From NCBI GenBank assembly GCA_050741915.1, contig JBOGEX010000110.1, positions 1 to 64,000 of the forward strand: a DNA stretch of 64,000 nt. The letters are read 5' to 3'. Shown piece after piece: positions 43,751 to 52,845 of the stretch (its first letter is position 1; each line of letters opens with the position of its first letter). The position numbers were made by a program, and so were the translations under genes. Origin of the DNA: JACCTH01 sp050741915 (GTDB lineage: Bacteria; Actinomycetota; Acidimicrobiia; Spongiisociales; ZC4RG35). Under the pieces are notes generated by a model. That model searched no databases. It was not told the DNA's origin and was given only the letters and a program-made list of their open reading frames with translations.

Positions 43751-44827
43751 CTAGATCGAGAAACGGACCACGAGAACATCCCCGGGAGCGACCTGGTAGT
43801 CCTTTCCCTCGGTGCGCACCTTCCCCGAAGCTTTGGCCCTGTCCCAGCCCCCGGCGGCGATGACCTCATCAATCCCGGCCACCTCGGCTCTGATGAACCC
43901 GCGCTCCAGATCGGAATGGATTTTCCCAGCCACCTCCGATGCCGGAGCGTTCAGCCGCACTGTCCACGCCCGAGCCTCCTTGGGGGCCAAGGTATAGAAC
44001 GAGACCAGACCCAGGCTTTGAAAGGCAGCCCGCACCATCTTGGCCAGCGCACCCTCCCCCAGTCCCAAGCCCTCGAAGAGCTCGGCCCGCTCAACGGCGC
44101 TGAGCCTCGAACCCTCTTCTTCGATCCGTGCACTCAGAGCGAGCACCACATCGTCCTCCGGGACAACGGCCTGCACCTTGTCGACCAAACCTTCGGCATC
44201 AGGCTCGGACTCATCGACATTGACGACCCAGATCGCGGGCTTTGCGGTGAGCGGCGCCAGGTCGCGGAAGGACTCACGCGCTGTGTCCGACCATGATCCT
44301 GCTCGGAGTTGCTCTCCCCGTCCGAGGTGGATCGCGGCCTCGCCAATTACTGTCGCCAGCGCCTGAAGGCGCGCATCGGCTGTCGCTTGGTTCGCCGCCC
44401 TTTGGGCCTTCTTGGCAAAGACCTCATGATCTGCGACCGCTAGCTCCAAGAGAAGTTCTTCGGCTTGGCCGACCGGGTTGTTACCGAATCCCTCGTCGGA
44501 CACGACTGGGTCTCCGAAAGCGCGCAGAACGACGATCAGTGCCTCCATCTCCCGGAGCTGTCCCAGAAACAGGCCCCCCGCCGAGCCCGGCATCACCGGG
44601 GGCAGGTCGAGCAACTCCAAGGTGGCGTGGGTCAGCTTGGCCGAGCCCTCCAAAATCGCTGCTCGCTCCAATCGCTCGTCGGGGACTCTGGCCACCCCCA
44701 GCTTGGGCTCCAAGGTGCTGTAGGGATGGGCACCGGTGGGCGCCGAGAAGCCGGTGACTGCATTGAAGAGGGTTGTCTTTCCGACATTTGGAAAGCCGAC
44801 GATTCCAAGCCTTGGCATGAGGTCCAT
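43751..44827 (-). CDS. ychF: YchF/Obg-type redox-regulated ATPase
   Basis: ATG 44827 (with AAGGTAAC upstream) gives 358 residues; ATG 44818 (MPRLGIVGFPNVGKTTLF) is an equally good start. Features: P-loop GFPNVGKTT near 11-19, THATLELLDLPPVMPGSAGGLF switch region, and a coiled-coil arm with AKKAQRAANQA. The C-terminal TGS domain has ARAWTVRLNAPASEVAGKIHSDLERGFIRAEV. YchF binds ribosomes and prefers ATP over GTP because the usual G4 NKxD is altered; here the equivalent reads NVDE. Confidence 0.92.
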   Translation of the reverse strand: MDLMPRLGIVGFPNVGKTTLFNAVTGFSAPTGAHPYSTLEPKLGVARVPDERLERAAILEGSAKLTHATLELLDLPPVMPGSAGGLFLGQLREMEALIVVLRAFGDPVVSDEGFGNNPVGQAEELLLELAVADHEVFAKKAQRAANQATADARLQALATVIGEAAIHLGRGEQLRAGSWSDTARESFRDLAPLTAKPAIWVVNVDESEPDAEGLVDKVQAVVPEDDVVLALSARIEEEGSRLSAVERAELFEGLGLGEGALAKMVRAAFQSLGLVSFYTLAPKEARAWTVRLNAPASEVAGKIHSDLERGFIRAEVAGIDEVIAAGGWDRAKASGKVRTEGKDYQVAPGDVLVVRFSI

Positions 44828-44830
44828 TGT

Positions 44831-44836
44831 TACCTT
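44831..44836 (+). promoter_or_regulatory. -10 box for gpsA (leaderless)
   Basis: TACCTT, 7 bases before ATG 44844. Only 16 bp separate the ychF and gpsA start codons, so the upstream promoter elements of each must lie within the other coding region. Confidence 0.55.
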
Positions 44837-44843
44837 GCCCTCG

Positions 44844-45836
44844 ATGGATCGAATTGCAGTCATCGGCGCTGGATCCTGGGGCACTGCAGTCGCCGCCCTC
44901 GCCGCCCGCCAACATCCGACAAGAATCTGGGCGCGGCGGCCCGAGCTTGCAGCCCTGATCAACTCGCTATCGGAGAACCCCGACTATCTACCCGGCCACC
45001 GTCTTCCCTACGGGATATCGGCCACGTCGGACTTGGAGGAAGCTGCGGCGGGAGCCGACGTCGTCATGATCGGTGTGCCCTCGCATGGGTTTGGTGAGGT
45101 GCTTCGCAACCTCTCGCTTCCCAACGACGTTCCGCTCGTTTCGTTAACCAAAGGGATCGAGGTCGACACCCTCCGGCGTATGACCGAGGTGATCACTGCG
45201 GTTCGACCCGATCACCGAAACGAGGTGATTGGAGTCTTGACCGGCCCCAACCTGGCCTCCGAAGTGATGGCCGGGAATCCGACCGCCTCGGTTATAGCCA
45301 TGACAGAGATCGAGACCGCCGCCAGGGTCCAATCGGTTTTCATGGGTCCCACGTTCCGGGTCTACACCAATGACGACGTGGTGGGATGCGAGCTGGCCGG
45401 AAGCCTGAAGAACGTGATGGCCATCGCAGCCGGGATGTCGAATGGGCTCGGCTTCGGCGACAACACCCGGGCGGCGTTGATTACGCGGGCTCTCGCCGAA
45501 CTGACCCGTCTCGGCGTCGCTCTCGGCGGGGCTCCGGCCACGTTCGCTGGGTTGGCCGGGATGGGTGATCTCATCGCCACTTGCACTTCCTCGAAGAGCC
45601 GGAACTACCAGGTCGGGTATGGCCTCGCTCAGGGACGAACGATCTCCGAGATCATCGGGGAGATGAACATGGTGGCCGAGGGAGTGAAGACCACCCGGGC
45701 GGTCTTGCAGTTGGCCGAAAAGGCGGGTGTGGAGATGCCCATCGCTGATCAGGTGGGGCGGGTGCTGTATGAGGGCCACCACCCCCGCGAGGCGGTCCTC
45801 ACCTTGATGTCGCGGGGAGCGCGCTCGGAGCGCTAA
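44844..45836 (+). CDS. gpsA: NAD(P)H-dependent glycerol-3-phosphate dehydrogenase
   Basis: The 330-residue protein has the nucleotide motif IGAGSWGTAVA (about 7-17), VSLTKGIE, LTGPNLASEV (about 134-143) and the catalytic Lys in AGSLKNVMAIAAG (about 190). The substrate loop GDNTRAALITRALAEL and GDLIATCTSSKSRN are also present. It reduces dihydroxyacetone phosphate to sn-glycerol 3-phosphate for phospholipids. Length is standard for the family. Confidence 0.95.
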   Translation: MDRIAVIGAGSWGTAVAALAARQHPTRIWARRPELAALINSLSENPDYLPGHRLPYGISATSDLEEAAAGADVVMIGVPSHGFGEVLRNLSLPNDVPLVSLTKGIEVDTLRRMTEVITAVRPDHRNEVIGVLTGPNLASEVMAGNPTASVIAMTEIETAARVQSVFMGPTFRVYTNDDVVGCELAGSLKNVMAIAAGMSNGLGFGDNTRAALITRALAELTRLGVALGGAPATFAGLAGMGDLIATCTSSKSRNYQVGYGLAQGRTISEIIGEMNMVAEGVKTTRAVLQLAEKAGVEMPIADQVGRVLYEGHHPREAVLTLMSRGARSER

Positions 45837-45885
45837 CCGCAGCTCAAGCCAGCCCGGGGCCGCACCAATGTGGAACGGTTCGCAA

Positions 45886-46338
45886 TCAGCCGTAGAAGCG
45901 GTAGACCACCTGGGCAACACAGGCGGGTTTTTCGGTGTCTTCGATCTCGAAGGTGAGATCGAGTGTCACCTGCCGGCCGCCACCAAAATCTTCGACCTCG
46001 GCCAGGACCGCTCCCGCCCGCAGCCTGCAACCGACTGGCACCGGCGTGATGAAACGAACCTTGTTGGCGCCGTAGTTGATCCCCATCAACGATCCCTCCA
46101 CCTTGAGGATCTGTTCAACGAATGGCACTGCCAAGGCAAGCGTCAGATACCCATGAGCGACCGTGGTGCCGAAAGGACCAGTCTTGGCCCTCTCGGGATC
46201 GACGTGGATCCACTGGTGATCGCTCGTGGCATCGGCGAAGAGATTGATTCGCTCCTGGGTGATCTCAAGCCAATCGGAATAGCCGAGATGACTTCCGACT
46301 GCCGTATCCATTTCGGTGGGAGTAGCAAAGGTGGTCAT
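45886..46338 (-). CDS. MaoC-like (R)-specific enoyl-CoA hydratase
   Basis: The 150-residue hotdog-fold protein carries the hydratase-2 catalytic Asp and His in HQWIHVDPERAKTGPFGTTVAHGYLTLAL (about 41-69). It resembles mycobacterial HtdZ/Rv0130-type proteins and would hydrate 2-enoyl-CoA. It is the last gene of the herA-nurA operon: its ATG shares a base with the nurA stop (TGATG). Co-transcription with DNA repair genes has no obvious metabolic reason. Confidence 0.88.
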   Translation of the reverse strand: MTTFATPTEMDTAVGSHLGYSDWLEITQERINLFADATSDHQWIHVDPERAKTGPFGTTVAHGYLTLALAVPFVEQILKVEGSLMGINYGANKVRFITPVPVGCRLRAGAVLAEVEDFGGGRQVTLDLTFEIEDTEKPACVAQVVYRFYG

Positions 46339-47267
46339 CAGGGAACGGTAACCATCGCCGCGGCTTGTCGCAGCGAACGATAAAGCAGTTCGGGATCCCC
46401 CAGCAACCTGCGCAAGCGCCTTTCCAACCCTCCCACTGGATAAAGGTTTTGTGGCGCCCGCGGATCCTTGTGGCCCTCGCTGGCATAACGGCAGACTGTG
46501 GCGGCCATGAGATCAGCCTGCCGTCGAGCCGTCGCCACATCTCGGTCGGCGCTCACTTCCGCACGAACGATCCCGTCCATCGGGCCCGCTCCGGTCATCG
46601 GTAGGCGCAAGTACCACGAGAACCGATGCCACTGCCGAGAACCGGAGGCGACGAGGAAGAGCGGCGTCCGGTCACCGGGTCGAAGCTGTGTAAGCACCGA
46701 TCGCAAATTGGGCGGCAAATAGTGGACGTGTTGGGTCTTGATGTATCCCACCGCCTCTGAAAGCGTGCGGTGGTGCGAAAGAGGTCCGTCGACGACGAGG
46801 AGCGGGACGTCGGCGAACTGGACCGCCATCTGCCCCTCGAGCACCGCCATCTGGTTTTGCGGGCCGAGCCAGAGTTCCTCCGACGTCACGCCCGAGGTGA
46901 GATGAACCTCGTACGTGGCATGGCGCGTGCTGATCGACTCGGCATTGGTTGCCGATGAGAAGATTCCTCGTCGCACCTCTTCTGCGACGACCGTGGCCCG
47001 GTGATTGGTCAAAACTGCTCCCGCCGCGTAGCTCGCAGCCAGAGCCAGGGTGGGTACGGCGTCGGGGTCCTCTACCCAGAGGTTGGCGTCGATTCGCCTC
47101 ACTCCGTCCACGAATAGAACCTCTGGTGCCGGTTCCGCGTTCACGAGCAGGGGCTTCCATTCGGCAGCCTTGACCTCTACATCCACTTCGACTTTGAGTT
47201 GTTCATCGAGCTCGGCGCTGGAGCTCGATCCATATTCGGGAGCCCACGGCTGAACTGAGAATCTCAT
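46338..47267 (-). CDS. nurA: NurA-domain nuclease
   Basis: The 309-residue protein has NurA features: the active-site strand VLFVDGVRRID with Asp 54, a second acidic strand PLLVVDGPLS (about 150-160), the VGYIKTQHVHYLP segment, WHRFSWYLRLP, and the terminal block HKDPRAPQNLYPVGGLERRLRR. NurA is a metal-dependent 5'-3' exo/endonuclease that works inside a HerA hexamer at DNA ends. It overlaps sbcC by 4 bases and ends a herA-sbcD-sbcC-nurA run. Confidence 0.82.
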   Translation of the reverse strand: MRFSVQPWAPEYGSSSSAELDEQLKVEVDVEVKAAEWKPLLVNAEPAPEVLFVDGVRRIDANLWVEDPDAVPTLALAASYAAGAVLTNHRATVVAEEVRRGIFSSATNAESISTRHATYEVHLTSGVTSEELWLGPQNQMAVLEGQMAVQFADVPLLVVDGPLSHHRTLSEAVGYIKTQHVHYLPPNLRSVLTQLRPGDRTPLFLVASGSRQWHRFSWYLRLPMTGAGPMDGIVRAEVSADRDVATARRQADLMAATVCRYASEGHKDPRAPQNLYPVGGLERRLRRLLGDPELLYRSLRQAAAMVTVP

Positions 47268-49534
47268 CCCGTAGCGACCCCGACCGAGGCGCCTTGGGCG
47301 CCCTTTCGGATCTCGTAGCGAACCGGCATTTGCTCGGCTAGCTCGGCGACATGGGTGACGATTCCAACCAGCTTGCCTTGCGCGCCCAGGTCGGCGATCA
47401 CCCCCGCCACGACTTCCAACGATTCGGCGTCGAGGGTGCCAAAGCCCTCGTCGAGAAAGAAAGAATCGAGACCAATTGCCCCGGCCGACGTCGCCACCTC
47501 CTCGGCCAGCGCTATCGCCAGAGCCAACGAAACGAGGAAGGTCTCCCCACCGGAAAGCGTCTTGACCGATCGGCGGTTGCCGGCCGAGAGGTGATCGATC
47601 ACCTCGAAATCTCGACCAGCCATCGCTAGCTGGTACTGACCCCGGGTCAGGTCTGCCAGCAATTTGTTCGCTCCAGACACGAGGGCGGCGAAGACCTCAT
47701 CGAAAAGCCACTTGCGAAACTTGTCCGCCCGCAAGACCAGCGTGAGCTGCCGCGCGAGTTCCTTGTCGGCGGCAGCTTCCTCCCGTTCCTGAGTGCAGCG
47801 AGCTGCATCTTCGAGGGCAGCCGCCACCTGCTCTCGCTTGGTCCGAGCGCCAACGTGTGACTCGACGACGACATCACGGATGGGGCGGGCGCCGACCTCG
47901 ACCCCGAGCCCTCTCACCATTTCGACCAGGTCGCGTTGTGCCGAGTCTCGCTGCGCCTTGGCGTTGGACAGGGTGGCCTCAAGTTCGGTGAGCTGTAGCT
48001 GCAGATCGACTCGCAGCTTGTCTCGCCATGCGAGAAGTTCGGGCCATCCCCCGTCGGGAAACGGCGGCTGGAGAGGAGCGGCCCGCGACCACGCTGCCTG
48101 AAATGCCTCGGCAACCCGTTCGCGGCGTTCGGCGAGCTTCACCAGTCTTTTCTCGTGCTGAGCAAGCTGCTCGACCGCGGTGCCGACTCTGGTGCGAACG
48201 GCGGCCAGGGCGGCGTCGTGCTGTGCGAGAGATTCCCAAACGTGATCCAGGTCGGGCGCCACTCCTTCTAATTTCTTGTTGAGTTCGCCCGCCCGCAGCT
48301 CGAGTCCTTGCAAGCGGTGACGTTGCTCGTCATAGGTTGCTTGCGCCTTGCTCGCGGCCGCATCGAGCTTTTCGAGGTAGCCGGCCGCTCGGGCGCGGGG
48401 AAGGCGGGTGATGGTTTCTCCACACACCGGGCAGGGATCACCCGGTTTGAGCCCCCGGCGAAGGTGCGCCGCTCGATCAGTTTCGACTGCGACTTCGAAG
48501 AGCCGCCTGGCTTCAACCGCCTGAGCGGAGAGCGAAGCGATCGCGGCGGCGGCGGTGTCGCGTTCCTGCTCAACCAGAACCAGCTCACTTCGAGCCCGGA
48601 TCCAGGCCTGCACGTCGGCACGGGCCGGAAACGCCGCCCCGGCCGCGACCACTTCGTCGAGCTCGGCCCTCCCAGCTTCGAACTCGAGGCGAGCGGCCGC
48701 CTCTGCTTCGGCGAGGTCGGCCACCTCCGATCCGACCTCGCGCCAACCGGCTGGCGGCTCCAGAGCCGCCAGCAGCACCGCATGCTCGCTTGCCAGTTGC
48801 AAACTTGCTTCCGCTTTCCCAACCGCGGCGGTGAGTGTTTCAATCGCTGGGAGCCGCTCATCGACATCGAGAAGAAGATCCCCCAGTTCTTTTTCCCGTG
48901 CTTGAGCGGTTTCCAGATCAAGAGTGGTGACTTCACCCAGCCTTCTCAGCTCTGCCTCGATCTGGTCCAGACGACCCTCGGCCAGCCTCTGGCGTCCGGT
49001 GGCGAGATTCGACACCCGTTCGTAGATGCCGAGATCCAACAAAGCAGTGAGAAGGTCCTGGCGTTGAGATGGCTTGTCGTGCAGGAAGCGGGCGAACTCC
49101 CCTTGTGGCAATAGCACGCACGTGGTGAACTGATCGAAGTCGAGGCCGAGGAGAGTCGTAACCGCCTGAGTGACGGGGTCCGCCCTGATCGCAATGGTGT
49201 GTCCCTCTGATTCGAGACTCGCCTCGTCGGTGTTGGCATTCTGACTGCGAGCGCTCTTTCGTACTCTGCGGGCGACGCGATAGGTGGTATCACCCACTGC
49301 GAAGTCGAGCCCCACCGTCGCCTCCATCTGACCCTGGGTGATCACCGGGGCCACCTTTCCCTTCCCGTGCCGGGGAACCGATCCGTAGAGGGCAAAACAG
49401 ATCCCGTCGAGCACGGTGGTCTTGCCCGATCCGGTGGGGCCGGTGAGTGCGAAGAGCTCGACGTCGGTGAAGTCGAGCTCGGTGGGTTGGGAGAAGGCGC
49501 CAAAACCGGCCAGGTGGAGCCGCAGAGGTCTCAC
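47264..49534 (-). CDS. sbcC: SbcC/Rad50-type SMC ATPase
   Basis: The 756-residue protein has Walker A GPTGSGKTT near 32-40 and the Q-loop LLPQGEFARFL (about 142-152). Two helical arms meet at a zinc hook CPVC (Cys 368 and 371), followed by the signature KTLSGGETFLVSLALA and Walker B FFLDEGFGTLD. It is much shorter than E. coli SbcC (1048), mainly in the coiled coil. It forms a complex with SbcD to process DNA ends and hairpins. ATGA overlap with sbcD. Confidence 0.93.
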   Translation of the reverse strand: MRPLRLHLAGFGAFSQPTELDFTDVELFALTGPTGSGKTTVLDGICFALYGSVPRHGKGKVAPVITQGQMEATVGLDFAVGDTTYRVARRVRKSARSQNANTDEASLESEGHTIAIRADPVTQAVTTLLGLDFDQFTTCVLLPQGEFARFLHDKPSQRQDLLTALLDLGIYERVSNLATGRQRLAEGRLDQIEAELRRLGEVTTLDLETAQAREKELGDLLLDVDERLPAIETLTAAVGKAEASLQLASEHAVLLAALEPPAGWREVGSEVADLAEAEAAARLEFEAGRAELDEVVAAGAAFPARADVQAWIRARSELVLVEQERDTAAAAIASLSAQAVEARRLFEVAVETDRAAHLRRGLKPGDPCPVCGETITRLPRARAAGYLEKLDAAASKAQATYDEQRHRLQGLELRAGELNKKLEGVAPDLDHVWESLAQHDAALAAVRTRVGTAVEQLAQHEKRLVKLAERRERVAEAFQAAWSRAAPLQPPFPDGGWPELLAWRDKLRVDLQLQLTELEATLSNAKAQRDSAQRDLVEMVRGLGVEVGARPIRDVVVESHVGARTKREQVAAALEDAARCTQEREEAAADKELARQLTLVLRADKFRKWLFDEVFAALVSGANKLLADLTRGQYQLAMAGRDFEVIDHLSAGNRRSVKTLSGGETFLVSLALAIALAEEVATSAGAIGLDSFFLDEGFGTLDAESLEVVAGVIADLGAQGKLVGIVTHVAELAEQMPVRYEIRKGAQGASVGVATG

Positions 49535-50661
49535 GAGCCCACCTCATGGGCCTCGGCCAGCAGCTCGCTGAAAAGCGCTTCGAGGCGGGGGTCCTCAATC
49601 CCGACCGAGGTGAGGTACTCGCGAAAAAGCTCGGTCGGCTCCCGCCCCACCCGCACCGGCCGGTTGGGATCAGAGCCCTGGGTAAGCAGTCGGATCGCGA
49701 CCGCGTTGGGGAATAGCTCGCGCACCTCGTCGGCCAGCCCCACCCGCCCCGCCTCCTCCAGCTCGACGCAGAGAAAGTCCTCTCCCACCTCGTCTCTCAA
49801 CTCCCGGAGTTGTTCCAGGCTGCCGCGGATGGTTCGCAGACGGCGACCGCTTTCGAGACGGTGTTCGGCTACCTCGGCCGGAAGGCCCGGTTCGACAGTC
49901 ACCAGCAACACCGACTTCTGCTGATCCTGTTCGCCGAAGTCGAGCTGCAAGGGTGAGCCCGGGTACCAAACCGGAGCGGCGTACGGCATCCGCTGGCTGC
50001 GATGGAGGTGGCCCAGCGCCACGTAGCTGAGATGGCTGGGAAAGGCCGCGGCCGGGATGGCGTAGTCGAAGAGGTGGGCGGACCGCTCGCCACCACCTAC
50101 AGCGCCGCCCGCGACCATGAGGTGACCGACGAGAAGGTTGACTGTGTCGGTGCTGATGCCTTCGCAGAGCGCTCCGATGATCGTTCGAACTCGGTCGGCA
50201 TATGTGGATTGAAGTTCGGCCGAAGGCAATCCCAGCAGTTGTTCGACCCCGATGATTCCCCGCTTACTTATGAAGGGAACCAAGGCGATTTTGACGCCGA
50301 GATCGTCAAGCCGGAGAACACCTCCGTCATCGGGGGACCGAATGCTCGTGCCGACGGTGATCCGACCCAGGCGGAGCAGGGGGGCCACCGCTTTTAGTCG
50401 CTGGGGATGATCGTGGTTGCCCGCCACCATCACGACCGGTGCCGCCAGGGCGAGATCGAGGAGGGCTTGATAGACGATCTCTTCGCTCGCCGGGCCCGGC
50501 GAGGCGGCGTCGAAGATGTCGCCAGCCACAACCACCAGGTCGACGCCTTCTGCTCCGGCCAAGGAGGCAATTTCGGAAAGGACTTGGCGATGCTCCTCCT
50601 CGCGGGAGCGACCGCGGATGCTGCGGCCGACGTGCCAGTCGCCGGTATGGAGGATCTTCAC
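49531..50661 (-). CDS. sbcD: SbcD/Mre11-type nuclease
   Basis: The 376-residue protein shows all phosphodiesterase motifs: TGDWHVG (Asp 8, His 10), VVAGDIFD (about 45-52), VAGNHDHP (about 79-86), VGHLMVAGG and ALGHLHRSQ. It cleaves DNA ends with Mn as partner of SbcC. The C-terminal 120 residues are the capping and SbcC-binding region. It starts 3 bases after the herA stop. Confidence 0.94.
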   Translation of the reverse strand: MKILHTGDWHVGRSIRGRSREEEHRQVLSEIASLAGAEGVDLVVVAGDIFDAASPGPASEEIVYQALLDLALAAPVVMVAGNHDHPQRLKAVAPLLRLGRITVGTSIRSPDDGGVLRLDDLGVKIALVPFISKRGIIGVEQLLGLPSAELQSTYADRVRTIIGALCEGISTDTVNLLVGHLMVAGGAVGGGERSAHLFDYAIPAAAFPSHLSYVALGHLHRSQRMPYAAPVWYPGSPLQLDFGEQDQQKSVLLVTVEPGLPAEVAEHRLESGRRLRTIRGSLEQLRELRDEVGEDFLCVELEEAGRVGLADEVRELFPNAVAIRLLTQGSDPNRPVRVGREPTELFREYLTSVGIEDPRLEALFSELLAEAHEVGS

Positions 50662-50664
50662 CCG

Positions 50665-52356
50665 TTAATCCAGACCCGCGAACGGATCCTCGGGTCCACG
50701 CCCGTTCGATGTCGGGACGGCCTCGGAGGCACGGGTGGCCCAGGCGGGGAAGGGGAACTCAAGCACTAGCGGCACCGGCAGCTCGGGCTGGGACAGGACC
50801 ATCGTCCCCGGCTTGATGATCGTGGCTCGCTGGCGATGAACAGCCGGCAGAAAACCGTACTCCTCGCGGGCAGCTTCCGCCGGGTCGAGGCGACCGACCA
50901 CTCGCACCGCGCAGTTAGCGATGATGCGTCGTTCCACCTCGCTGGCAGTCTGCTGGGCGCCGATCAAGATGACCCCCAGGCTGCGACCACGCTCGGCGAC
51001 ATCGAGCAGGATTTCCTTGATGGGGCTTTGACCCTCCCGCGGGGCGTACTTGTTGAGCTCATCGAGTACGAGGAAGAGCATCTCGGCGGTCTGACCGGAA
51101 CGCTCTTTGTCGTCGAAGGCCCTCTTCACTGTTACTCCAACGACAAAGCGCTTGGCGCGGTCGTGAAGGTTGTGGAGATCGACCACCGTCACTTGCTTCT
51201 CCAACTGGATCCGGTTTCGAGCCGGATTGGGCTGATCGGCGCGGATGAGGTGTTCGACGTGGCGAATCGATCCTTGCAGACGGCGAACGAAGGCATTGAC
51301 GGTTCCCTTGCCGATGGCCGGCCCCGCCCACTCGTGAGCATCGTCATCGCTTTGCACCTTGGCGCAGATGAGGTCGACCAGTTGGCGGAAGGTTCGAACC
51401 TCGGTTCCCTCGATCCTCACGCCCCCGTCGCCGATGGCGGTCGCCCTCCGCAGCTGAGCCATGACGTTGTAAACCACGATCGTGTATTGAGCCCGATCGT
51501 CCTCGGCCTCTGCGAAGAGGAAGGGCAGAAGATCGTCGGCGCAGAATTCGTCCAGCGTCCAAAAACAGGCGGTGACACCGGTCGTGCGAGAGGCGACATC
51601 GGGGGTGGCGACGTTGGCGTTGCGACGCGGGGGCGCATAAACCTGTAACGAGCGGAACGCCTCCGGCGGGAGGTCGAGAGCCTTGTATCGCTGGCGTTGC
51701 TCGTCGTCGAGGGCGATGTTGGGATGGTCGAGGAAGATCAGATCCTCCCCTTTGACGTTGAATATCAAGGCCTTGGTGTTGACCGCCCGATTTCCCAGCA
51801 CCCCGGAGTTGAAGAGGGAGTGGAGAAGGAAAGTGGCGTAGGTGGTCTTGGTAGCAACGCCACTGATTCCGGAGATATTGACGTGAGCGCCCCGCCTTCC
51901 GTCGATGAACTCGAGGTTCACGAAGAGGGGGTCGCCCGAACGCGCCAAGCCCACCGGGAGTCGCTCCTTCATCCGGTCGAAGAAGAGGGCGCGATCGCGC
52001 TCTTCTCCGACCGCGATGTGCACCTCTTGGCCGGGCCGGGGCGGTACAAAGATCTCCGGTTCAAAACGGGTGGCGGTGACCTGAGCCGCCTCGAACACCT
52101 CGGCCGGCAACAATCCCTCCTCGATCAAGAAGACATCGGAGTCGAAACGAGCCCCCTCGTAGCGGGCCCGGACCTGGGCCACCATGCCGTAGATGCTGAC
52201 GATCTCGCCGTTGGGGAGCGGCCTTTGCAGAGCGACGACGTCGTCCAACTGAAGGAAACGCTGCGGATCCACGCCCACCCAAAACTCGAGCGGCGTGGCA
52301 TCTTCAGTGCCGATCACCCGCCCTACCGGGGCGGTCGCAGTCCCATCTCCATCCAC
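50665..52356 (-). CDS. herA: HerA-type hexameric DNA translocase
   Basis: The 563-residue protein has an N-terminal HAS-barrel (about 10-110) and a FtsK/HerA ATPase core. Walker A is the variant GISGVATKTT with Lys near 169. Walker B is LFLVLDELNKYAP (about 420-432). The sensor and arginine-finger region is VILIGAQQTASEVERRIIANCAVRVVGR. HerA pumps DNA into NurA for end resection. Here it heads an operon with sbcD, sbcC and nurA. GTG start with TAGCCT 7 bases upstream. Confidence 0.92.
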   Translation of the reverse strand: MDGDGTATAPVGRVIGTEDATPLEFWVGVDPQRFLQLDDVVALQRPLPNGEIVSIYGMVAQVRARYEGARFDSDVFLIEEGLLPAEVFEAAQVTATRFEPEIFVPPRPGQEVHIAVGEERDRALFFDRMKERLPVGLARSGDPLFVNLEFIDGRRGAHVNISGISGVATKTTYATFLLHSLFNSGVLGNRAVNTKALIFNVKGEDLIFLDHPNIALDDEQRQRYKALDLPPEAFRSLQVYAPPRRNANVATPDVASRTTGVTACFWTLDEFCADDLLPFLFAEAEDDRAQYTIVVYNVMAQLRRATAIGDGGVRIEGTEVRTFRQLVDLICAKVQSDDDAHEWAGPAIGKGTVNAFVRRLQGSIRHVEHLIRADQPNPARNRIQLEKQVTVVDLHNLHDRAKRFVVGVTVKRAFDDKERSGQTAEMLFLVLDELNKYAPREGQSPIKEILLDVAERGRSLGVILIGAQQTASEVERRIIANCAVRVVGRLDPAEAAREEYGFLPAVHRQRATIIKPGTMVLSQPELPVPLVLEFPFPAWATRASEAVPTSNGRGPEDPFAGLD

Positions 52357-52363
52357 CCGACCG

Positions 52364-52369
52364 AGGCTA
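52364..52369 (-). promoter_or_regulatory. -10 box for herA operon (leaderless)
   Basis: TAGCCT on the minus strand, 7 bases before GTG 52356. Confidence 0.55.
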
Positions 52370-52443
52370 TCAAAGCCCTCCGACAGAAACGCGGACCATT
52401 CTCGCCATCACGGCATGCACGAAGTCGGATCCCTCGGTTTGGC

Positions 52444-52620
52444 CTAATCAAATGGTGGTTTCGGCGGCACCTCGAGCGGGCGAAATTGAAGGCCCGGCTG
52501 GGGACGATTCTCGCCGAATCCCTCCTTGTCCCAGTGCCCGTGCCTGTCTCGCCGAGCTAGAAACCGCGCTAGGACGATCATCCCGGCGATAAAGGCTCCG
52601 ACGACCAGCCAGCCTTCCAT
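52444..52620 (-). CDS. Small single-span membrane protein (58 residues)
   Basis: ATG 52620 follows GGAAGAGAG at 7-nt spacing and ends with TAG at 52444. The product has one hydrophobic helix (about residues 3-21, WLVVGAFIAGMIVLARFLA), then a basic stop-transfer RRDRHGHW and a polar tail ending PPKPPFD. That layout is typical of real small inner-membrane proteins. It lies 87 bases upstream of herA on the same strand. Function unknown; not recognised as a family. Confidence 0.55.
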   Translation of the reverse strand: MEGWLVVGAFIAGMIVLARFLARRDRHGHWDKEGFGENRPQPGLQFRPLEVPPKPPFD

Positions 52621-52682
52621 GCGGACTCTCTTCCGTAGCCTTGCCTTAGATGGTAATTCGTTGCCCAGCGACCGTTCGAAAC

Positions 52683-52791
52683 CAAATCTGGCGGCTCAGC
52701 ATCACTTCTGAGCAAATCTGGCGCGCTGGTATCACCGTCTGATACTGCTGCGCCAGATTTCGTCTGGAGTGATACGTGTGCGCCAAATTTG
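52683..52791. repeat. 109-bp palindromic array, four 23-bp units (left copy)
   Basis: Units at 52683-52705 and 52713-52735 (forward) and 52739-52761 and 52769-52791 (reverse), each 23 bp, with a 30-bp period. All are arranged symmetrically about 52737. Each unit begins CAAATYTGGCG and ends GTATCAC or close to it. It ends 54 bp before the start of the 1012-residue protein gene. Same geometry as the copy at 55910. Confidence 0.9.
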
Positions 52792-52845
52792 GGGGCGCCA
52801 TCGGCCACTGCCTGGTTCCACCCGTTGTGGCACACTTTTGCCGCC

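Noticed and set aside
50665..52356. HerA-based anti-phage defence system
   Set aside because: Defence HerA pairs with SIR2 or DUF4297 effectors. Here the partners are NurA, SbcC and SbcD, which point to DNA end repair.
52683..52791. CRISPR array
   Set aside because: Only four units in mirrored orientation with 7-bp spacers and no cas genes; the same holds for 55910-56018.
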